Origin: a bacterium
GTDB lineage: Bacteria > Zhuqueibacterota > Zhuqueibacteria > Residuimicrobiales > Residuimicrobiaceae
DNA length: 6,660 nt
Direction: 5' to 3'
Assembly: GCA_012523655.1 (NCBI GenBank)
Contig: JAAYTV010000033.1
Location: 1 to 6,660, forward strand
Positions 1-4,274 of the stretch are shown here, in pieces. The translations under genes and the position numbers were made by a program. Under the pieces are notes generated by a model, which had not been told where the DNA came from, ran no database searches, and was given only the letters and a program-made list of their open reading frames with translations. The stretch's first letter is position 1, and every line of letters begins with the position of its first letter.

Positions 1-1048
1 CACCCTCGATGATTTGCGGAGAAATCATGATCATTAATTCGCTTTCCTTGTTGCTGAAACTGGTGCTGCTGAACAAACGGCCGAGCACCGGCAGGCTGCC
101 CAGCAGGGGGATTCTCGACACCGCTCTGACCTGTTCCTGCGAATACAATCCGCCGAGAATAAGATAATGATCCTCTTCCAGATCCACATGGGTTTCGGTC
201 TTGCGCGTGGACAGGGCGGGGATGCGAAAGCCGGAGAGGGTGATGCCGTTTTCAAAATCAAGACTGCTCACCTCGGTGGCCACTTTGAGATTGACCAGAT
301 TAGAATCGAGGACCATGGGAGTGAATTTGAGTTTAATGCCGAACTCTTTAAACTGAATGGTCACTGTCTGCATGCCGGCTGCGCCGGAAACAATCGGGAT
401 GGGGAATTCACCGCCTGCGAGAAAACTGGCCTCAGAACCCTCACGGGCGCTGAGATTGGGTTTGGCCAGCGTGGTGAGCAGGTTTTTTTCCTCCAGTGCT
501 TTGATCATGGCGGTCAAGTTTTGCGTCGGCACAGCGATAAAAAAATCCACTATTTCGCTCAATCCGAGCGGGTCGTTGGGACCGACTACATTGCCGGCAA
601 AACCGCCGACGTCTACGCGCTCGCTGCCGATCTTGCGATCCTTGACGAGAAAATCCAGTCCCAGCTCGCGGATGGCGATGCGGTTGATTTCGACAAAGCG
701 CACCTGCAGCATCACCTGATGCAGGGCTACAGACCGGCGCACCAGAATGCGCTGCTGACGGTAATTGCCCTGGTCATCCCACACGATCAGCGTGGTGGAA
801 CCCTCTGCCTTGCCGATGAGCACAAGTTGAGAGGCAGAGATCACGCTGGCGTCCGCGACCTCGGGATCGGCGATGGAAACCTTGCTGATAGCCTGGCTGA
901 AACGCAACACCTGCGAATGCCCGGGTTCAATCGTGGTGAATTCGATTTTTTGAGCGCCGACAAAAGCAATCCAGCTCAGCAGCAAAATGCGAGTGGCGAA
1001 CTCCCATCGCAGCCGACGAACAAACGGTGAACGTGCAATCAACCTCAT
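1..1048 (-). CDS. cpaC: CpaC/RcpA-type Tad pilus secretin (3' end beyond window)
   Basis: This gene encodes the outer-membrane secretin through which the Flp pilus leaves the cell. The open frame gives 349 visible residues and runs off the left edge with no stop. It starts at an ATG (MRLIARSP) preceded by AAGGAG at 1058-1063, 9 nt upstream. Residues 1-32 look like a signal peptide (Arg-rich start, then ILLLSWIAFVGA). Residues about 34-105 resemble the pilus-formation N-terminal domain of CpaC/RcpA (EPGHSQVLRF, VSIADPEVADA, GKAEGSTTLIVWD). The secretin core begins near residue 110 (QVMLQVRFVEINR, LGLDFLV) and includes the diagnostic IPLLGSLPVLGRLFSS at 313-328, followed by ELMIMISPQII. The BON domain that usually sits between these two parts in CpaC seems absent. 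It lies 28 nt after cpaB. Family assignment is firm; the C-terminus is not visible. Confidence 0.95.
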   Translation of the reverse strand, partial: MRLIARSPFVRRLRWEFATRILLLSWIAFVGAQKIEFTTIEPGHSQVLRFSQAISKVSIADPEVADASVISASQLVLIGKAEGSTTLIVWDDQGNYRQQRILVRRSVALHQVMLQVRFVEINRIAIRELGLDFLVKDRKIGSERVDVGGFAGNVVGPNDPLGLSEIVDFFIAVPTQNLTAMIKALEEKNLLTTLAKPNLSAREGSEASFLAGGEFPIPIVSGAAGMQTVTIQFKEFGIKLKFTPMVLDSNLVNLKVATEVSSLDFENGITLSGFRIPALSTRKTETHVDLEEDHYLILGGLYSQEQVRAVSRIPLLGSLPVLGRLFSSTSFSNKESELMIMISPQIIEG

Positions 1049-1076
1049 CGTGCGAATCTCCTTTTCCAAGCATCCT

Positions 1077-1970
1077 TCACGGCTTTTGCGGCTTGCCCTC
1101 TTTTGCGGTTCCTTCATCCAGAATCACTTCGGAACGAACGTTGCTGCGATAGACTTCGATCACCTGTTTGGGTGGTTCCTGAACCGGTTGCGGCTGAACA
1201 GCCGGCGGCGGTGGAGCCTCTGTGCGCAAGACGCGCGGCGGCGGCTTCACGGGTTGATTTTTATTGATCAGTTCTTTCAGGCGCACGCCGGAGGGGGCGG
1301 CTTCAGCCTGATCAACCGTATTTCGCAGCACCAGCTGCAGTTTGCCCTCGTAACTTCCCAGGGCCAGCTTTTCCGCCTGCTCCGGGGTCACCAGCAGTGT
1401 GACCGATTTGACGGTGATCGGTTCGTTGTTTTTAGTGTCCACGGTTTGGTCCACGGCCAGAACCTCGATGTTTTCCAAAATGGTAGTGGTGGTGGATTCT
1501 TCCTTGTCCCCGGTTGAGGAAACCGTGGCCAGCACATCGACGCGGGCATGGGGCAGGATGAATCCGCTGACGCCGCTGACCACATTGACCGCCACAGTCA
1601 TGGCGCGCATGCCGGCGGGTATGGCGGCGGCAAAGCCGCTGCTGGATCCCTGCGCGGCCAAGCGCGATTCAAGAACCACTTCGCCGGCAAAGATCTCGGA
1701 TTTGGTGACCCGGCCCACGAGGTCTGCGGCCTGGGTAAAACTGCCGGCAGGCGTTAATTCAGGCGGATATTCTTTCACCTGCAGCACGCTCTCATCCAGT
1801 CGCGTGCCAACCGGAAGATTGACTTTGGCGATCAGCACGGTGCGCACCATTTTTTTGCTTTGCTGCAGAGCGGTCTTTTGATTCTGCAGATAGGAATAGG
1901 TGCCCAGAGTTGCCAGCAGGGCGGCCAAGACAGCGAGAGGGATCAGGTACTTGAGCTTGAGCAGAAACAT
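1077..1970 (-). CDS. cpaB: CpaB/RcpC Tad pilus assembly protein
   Basis: A 297-residue protein of the CpaB/RcpC family, an inner-membrane-anchored periplasmic component of the Tad pilus machine that is thought to work with the secretin. One membrane segment is seen at about residues 9-28. A SAF-like domain follows at about 42-105 (RTVLIAKVNLPVGTRLDESVL, then GRVTKSEIFAGEVVLESRL). The conserved CpaB stretch comes next (AIPAGMRAMTVAVNVVSGVSGFILPHARVDVLATV, about 117-150, and VTLLVTPEQAEKLALGSYEGKLQLVLRN, about 190-217). The C-terminal third is proline-rich (EAPPPPAVQPQPVQEPP), a likely periplasmic spacer. The start is taken as ATG at 1970, with GGAG 8 nt upstream (1979-1982). A GTG directly before it (1973) would add one residue. 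It lies 15 nt after tadE and 28 nt before cpaC, so it is very likely cotranscribed with both. Confidence 0.93.
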   Translation of the reverse strand: MFLLKLKYLIPLAVLAALLATLGTYSYLQNQKTALQQSKKMVRTVLIAKVNLPVGTRLDESVLQVKEYPPELTPAGSFTQAADLVGRVTKSEIFAGEVVLESRLAAQGSSSGFAAAIPAGMRAMTVAVNVVSGVSGFILPHARVDVLATVSSTGDKEESTTTTILENIEVLAVDQTVDTKNNEPITVKSVTLLVTPEQAEKLALGSYEGKLQLVLRNTVDQAEAAPSGVRLKELINKNQPVKPPPRVLRTEAPPPPAVQPQPVQEPPKQVIEVYRSNVRSEVILDEGTAKEGKPQKP

Positions 1971-1985
1971 CACAGGGTCTCCGTG

Positions 1986-2372
1986 TTAGCCTTCCCAGTG
2001 CATCGTCGTACTGCGTGTAAGGTTAAAAGGGCCGATCAGGCCGGGTATGACCGCATTGGTCAGCGGAGCATAGGTGCCGCTTACCGTCACGGTGACATCA
2101 TGGCTTCCGCCGGGACCGGAAATGGTGATAGAAATGCCGGTCAGGCCGCTGCCTGCCAGTAAATTCAACGCGCTGCTTCTGACGCGCGCCCCGTCCGGCG
2201 AGGTGACCGCTGCAATGCGGGCGCCTTCCCGGGCGGCGCTGGTCAGAACGTTCATGGTCTCCCATAGCCGACCAAACTCGATGATGCCGAAGAGCAGCAG
2301 AATAAAGATGGGAATCACCAGGGCAAATTCGACCAGGGACTGGCCTTTTTGCGATTGATAGAATCTTTTCAT
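1986..2372 (-). CDS. tadE: TadE-like pseudopilin
   Basis: A 128-residue TadE-family protein, a minor pilin-like component of the Tad system. The N-terminus has the short positively charged leader MKRFYQSQKG, then QSLVEFALVIPIFILLLFGIIEF: a prepilin-peptidase site after Gly10, with Glu at mature position 5 and Phe at 6, leading into one hydrophobic helix. Then comes the WETMNVLTSAAREGARIAA segment typical of TadE (usually R/A-rich after the helix), and a C-terminal part likely in the periplasm. The start is fixed by the pilin-like leader. Its ATG overlaps the cpaA stop by one base (TGATG), which suggests translational coupling; only a weak GGGGA-like ribosome site is present upstream. The frame stays open further upstream (to 2555), but that part lies inside cpaA and lacks family features. 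The CpaA encoded just upstream is its probable processing enzyme. Confidence 0.9.
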   Translation of the reverse strand: MKRFYQSQKGQSLVEFALVIPIFILLLFGIIEFGRLWETMNVLTSAAREGARIAAVTSPDGARVRSSALNLLAGSGLTGISITISGPGGSHDVTVTVSGTYAPLTNAVIPGLIGPFNLTRSTTMHWEG

Positions 2373-2833
2373 CACAGCATCCCCAGAAAAATGGTAACAC
2401 AGGTTCCCACAGCGATGGCAACGCCATAGGGTAGTTCCAACCGCCGAAGAGAGCCAGGGATCTTTGTGCCGCCTCGCCGCTGATAAAGGTGCATGCCGAT
2501 TTTCACCAGCCCCAACAGGCCGCCGGCAAGGACAATGCAGAACAGCGCAAGGCACACGGCAGGCCAGGCGAACAGGGCGCCGACGCCGGCCATCAGTTTG
2601 ACGTCGCCGGCGCCCATGCCACCTAACCAGTAAACCAGGGCGAATGGGATCGCTCCCACCGCTGCTCCGAGAACAGAGGCGGACAGGCCTGCAGTTCCAT
2701 CAGCAGCTGAATGCAGACCGATGCCGGCGATGAACGCCGCCAGGGTCAGCCAGTTGGGAATGCGACGCTGACGCAAATCCCAGCACGCAGCTGCAAGCGC
2801 AGAAATAAAAAGCAGCGTGATCTGCAGTCTCAT
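2372..2833 (-). CDS. cpaA: CpaA/TadV prepilin peptidase (type IV, family A24)
   Basis: A small membrane aspartic protease of the TadV/CpaA type, expected to cleave the leaders of the Flp pilins and TadE on the cytoplasmic side of the inner membrane. It has 153 residues, usual for this short form, which lacks the N-methyltransferase domain of PilD. Catalytic aspartates are visible at D19 (CWDLRQRRIPNWLT) and D77 in the GxGD motif (GGMGAGDVKLM). Several hydrophobic segments are present (about 4-18, 31-41, 53-70, 80-105, 138-153), and the end PYGVAIAVGT is typical. I chose the ATG at 2833 because GAGG lies 9 nt upstream and the protein then begins directly with its first membrane helix. An in-frame ATG at 2848 has no ribosome site, and the one at 2950 would add 39 atypical residues. 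The stop overlaps the tadE start. Confidence 0.92.
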   Translation of the reverse strand: MRLQITLLFISALAAACWDLRQRRIPNWLTLAAFIAGIGLHSAADGTAGLSASVLGAAVGAIPFALVYWLGGMGAGDVKLMAGVGALFAWPAVCLALFCIVLAGGLLGLVKIGMHLYQRRGGTKIPGSLRRLELPYGVAIAVGTCVTIFLGML

Positions 2834-2842
2834 CAGAAATCG

Positions 2843-2846
2843 CCTC
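2843..2846 (-). promoter_or_regulatory. Ribosome binding site deciding the cpaA start
   Basis: GAGG, 9 nt before the ATG at 2833. It lies between two in-frame ATGs (2848 and 2833), overlapping the last base of the first, and so favours the second. No comparable purine run precedes the ATG at 2848. Confidence 0.6.
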
Positions 2847-3048
2847 ATGTCATTTGCTGGAATTGCGAAGGAACCGCAAGGATTAATGCATAGAAAATGC
2901 GCCGGTAATTTCCCCTCTGATGAGCGTCGCTTCGAGCAGATAGCGAACATTCATCTTGTTACATCCCAAAGCCATATAAATTACTCGTGCAATGCATTGA
3001 TTTCCGATTCCCGAAAATCGAGCGATGAAGACATACTGACCAATAGGG

Positions 3049-3228
3049 TTATTCTACCCCCAGTGCGGCCGCAATCCGATCCAAAACAGCGCCGATATTA
3101 CCACCTAAAGCTGTAACAGCCGCAATAACTGCCACAGCGATCAACACCAGAATCAAAGCATACTCTGCCAGGGTCTGTCCCTCTTCTTTTGAAAAGAGAC
3201 CGCGGAGGAAATTGATGACTGCTTGCAT
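3049..3228 (-). CDS. flp1: Flp-family type IVb pilin (copy 1, strong ribosome site)
   Basis: A 59-residue Flp/Tad major-pilin-type protein. The leader MQAVINFLRGLFSKEEG (17 residues) is followed by QTLAEYALILVLIAVAVIAA: cleavage after Gly17 would leave the Flp signature with Glu5-Tyr6, then a single hydrophobic helix and a short tail ending GVE. Mature length would be about 42 residues, as is usual for Flp. The start is well supported by AAGGAG at 3235-3240, 6 nt before the ATG. It lies 160 nt after flp2 and about 215 nt before cpaA. The strong ribosome site fits a highly made structural subunit, but which of the two pilins is the major one cannot be read from sequence. Confidence 0.93.
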   Translation of the reverse strand: MQAVINFLRGLFSKEEGQTLAEYALILVLIAVAVIAAVTALGGNIGAVLDRIAAALGVE

Positions 3229-3388
3229 GTTCTACTCCTTTGTTTTGGTTGAAAGTGAATTAGATGATACCGCCTGGTGAAGCGAGAACGCCTTTACATC
3301 CCCCCTTTCAGAAAAACGTTGAGATGACCGAAAGAACAGTTACCGCATTTTTAAAAACGGCAAACGCCATAAAAATTGTACGATTCGA

Positions 3389-3562
3389 TCACGGCCAGCT
3401 GCCAACGATCCGATTGTACAGTGCGAGGACCTGGCCGCCGAACAATGTCAAAGCCGCAATAACAGCCAGGGCGATCAGCAGCAGGATGACGGCATACTCC
3501 ATCAGCGTCTGACCATCATCCTTCAGCAGCCAGAGAGAAAAAAAACGGCCAAGCCTTTGCAT
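3389..3562 (-). CDS. flp2: Flp-family type IVb pilin (copy 2, first in the locus)
   Basis: A 57-residue Flp-type pilin. MQRLGRFFSLWLLKDDG is a 17-residue leader that aligns without gaps to the leader of the neighbouring pilin, then QTLMEYAVILLLIALAVIAALTLF gives the Gly/Gln cleavage site with Glu5-Tyr6 and one hydrophobic helix. The tail is ALYNRIVGSWP, aromatic-ended and unlike the other copy's GVE end, so the two mature pilins are related but distinct. The ATG at 3562 has no good ribosome site. An in-frame GTG at 3595 has AGGGAGG 6 nt upstream and would give a 68-residue precursor with a 28-residue leader. I prefer the ATG on leader alignment, with doubt. The product is expected to be cleaved by CpaA and polymerised through CpaC. 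Confidence 0.88.
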   Translation of the reverse strand: MQRLGRFFSLWLLKDDGQTLMEYAVILLLIALAVIAALTLFGGQVLALYNRIVGSWP

Positions 3563-3588
3563 CACTTTATGCAAATGAAATGACAGAA

Positions 3589-3620
3589 AGAGCACCGCAC
3601 GCCTCCCTCGGTTTTGCTCT
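3589..3620 (-). promoter_or_regulatory. Stem-loop holding a ribosome site and GTG before flp2
   Basis: On the minus strand AGAGC pairs with GCTCT and ACCG pairs with CGGT, with AAA bulged between the two helices on one side and an 11-base loop. The loop contains AGGGAGG (3602-3608), the best ribosome-site match near flp2, and the in-frame GTG at 3595 falls in the closing stem. If the GTG is used as start, the hairpin could mask it; if the ATG at 3562 is used, the hairpin is simply part of the leader RNA. Seen by eye, no folding energy computed. Confidence 0.35.
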
Positions 3621-3705
3621 ATTCCCTCTTGATACTTCCGACAGTTTGGCAATGCCGGAGATCGGATCATGCACACGGTTGTAAACTAATTTCCAATTTT
3701 GAAAA

Positions 3706-4041
3706 ACGAACAAAAAGAGCGGTGAAAATAACCCCGGGATGAGTTCCAGCAAATCCGTCGAATGGACATTGCCCGTCGTCGTTGCCTGACTTCTACCGCA
3801 CCGACCGCGTTATCAATCACACCATCAAGCCACATTGACAGATGGGCAATCTCTTTCGATCACACGACTCAACAAAAACAGGACAAGCTAACACGGCCTG
3901 TACAGAACAACATTGCATGACTATTGTACTGCAGATAAAGCGCTTTCCACGTTCCTCCTGCGCCAGGATGACACGTTTATTGTTCGTACCGTTTTAAATG
4001 CATCACAGTGTCATTTTACGTTAAACAAAAAAAACGAACAA
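3706..4041. repeat. Three copies of the octamer TTGTTCGT
   Basis: The octamer occurs on the minus strand at 3706-3713 and 4034-4041 and on the plus strand at 3980-3987. The two minus-strand copies share longer flanks (TTGTTCGTTTTT). The 4034-4041 copy begins at the last base of the candidate -35 box and fills part of the spacer. The arrangement could be a regulator site, but the region is T-rich and chance is possible. Confidence 0.3.
3968..4014. repeat. Spaced inverted repeat ATGACAC / GTGTCAT
   Basis: A 7-base inverted repeat: ATGACAC at 3968-3974 and GTGTCAT at 4008-4014, with 33 bases between. It lies immediately downstream (minus strand) of the candidate promoter, where an operator or leader-RNA structure could sit. 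The arms are short, so support is weak. Confidence 0.25.
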
Positions 4042-4046
4042 GTCAA
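4018..4046 (-). promoter_or_regulatory. Candidate promoter facing the pilin genes
   Basis: Minus-strand TTGACT (4041-4046, five of six bases of a -35 box), 17 bases of spacer, then TAACGT (4018-4023, three of six of a -10 box). A better -10 look-alike, TAAAAT, follows but at a 22-base spacing. An A/T-only-like stretch lies directly upstream (about 4050-4080), as expected of an UP element. It would give a leader RNA of more than 400 nt before flp2. The promoter rules of this lineage are unknown, so this is a weak call. Confidence 0.28.
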
Positions 4047-4216
4047 GTAATTTTTTACCTAATTTAATTATTTAATAATCATCTATTTAGAAGATATTTT
4101 TCACCCTCTCCCGATGCTGGCGTGCCAAAGCGGTATAGAATAAAAAACAAACTTTTAACGCATGCTTCTCACATGACGACGCTACTATCCAGGTAAGTTC
4201 GATTTCATCTCAGGCT

Positions 4217-4260
4217 GATTCGAATCCGGCAGCTGCTCTTCAGCTGGCCGGACTCGAATC
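4217..4260 (-). terminator. Long hairpin after the large exported-protein gene
   Basis: Arms 4217-4235 and 4241-4260 are reverse complements over 19 bases apart from one G-T wobble and one bulged C, with a 5-base loop (AAGAG on the minus strand). The hairpin begins 14 nt after the stop codon of the large gene, the normal place for a transcription end. There is no T-run on the minus-strand side; on the plus strand only TTT follows. It may therefore be a factor-dependent terminator or an mRNA 3'-end stabiliser rather than a classic intrinsic terminator. The arms contain TTCGAATC/TTCGAGTC, which resembles a tRNA T-arm by chance. Confidence 0.6.
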
Positions 4261-4274
4261 TTTGAAAAGTCTAT

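Larger units (their letters stand above)
3563..4274. other. Long intergenic region before the Tad locus
   Basis: About 710 bases between the stop of the large exported-protein gene and the first pilin gene. No open frame on either strand has both a ribosome site and a recognisable product. The stretch 4021-4170 is markedly AT-rich. Contents noted separately: a hairpin near the right end, a candidate promoter, three octamer copies, a spaced inverted repeat, and a stem-loop next to flp2. A perfect AGGAGG near 3955 (minus strand) is followed 3 nt later by a GTG opening only nine codons, which I do not call a gene. Length and composition fit a regulatory upstream region for the pilus genes. Confidence 0.7.

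Noticed and set aside
167..1030. Long plus-strand open frame (287 codons) opposite the secretin gene
   Set aside because: The minus strand here encodes an unmistakable CpaC with secretin motifs; the plus-strand product has no recognisable domain and no ribosome site, so it is an antisense shadow.
2372..2950. Longer cpaA start at 2950
   Set aside because: It would add 39 residues unlike the family, with no clear ribosome site; the start at 2833 has GAGG and begins at the first membrane helix.
3005..3020. Small hairpin CGATT-TTCGGG-AATCG after flp1 as terminator
   Set aside because: Five-base stem and no T-run on the minus strand; too weak to call, and continued transcription into cpaA is expected.
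2834..3048. Plus-strand open frame across the gap between flp1 and cpaA
   Set aside because: No ribosome site or recognisable motif; it starts inside cpaA on the opposite strand. I see nothing firm in this 215-base gap.
4111..4128. Sigma-54-like TGGCACG on the minus strand
   Set aside because: The GG (-24) half is good, but the GC (-12) element is not at the required spacing, so the site would not be functional by the known rule.
4217..4260. tRNA-like T-arm sequence TTCGAATC
   Set aside because: No acceptor, D-arm or anticodon arm can be built around it; the palindrome alone explains it.
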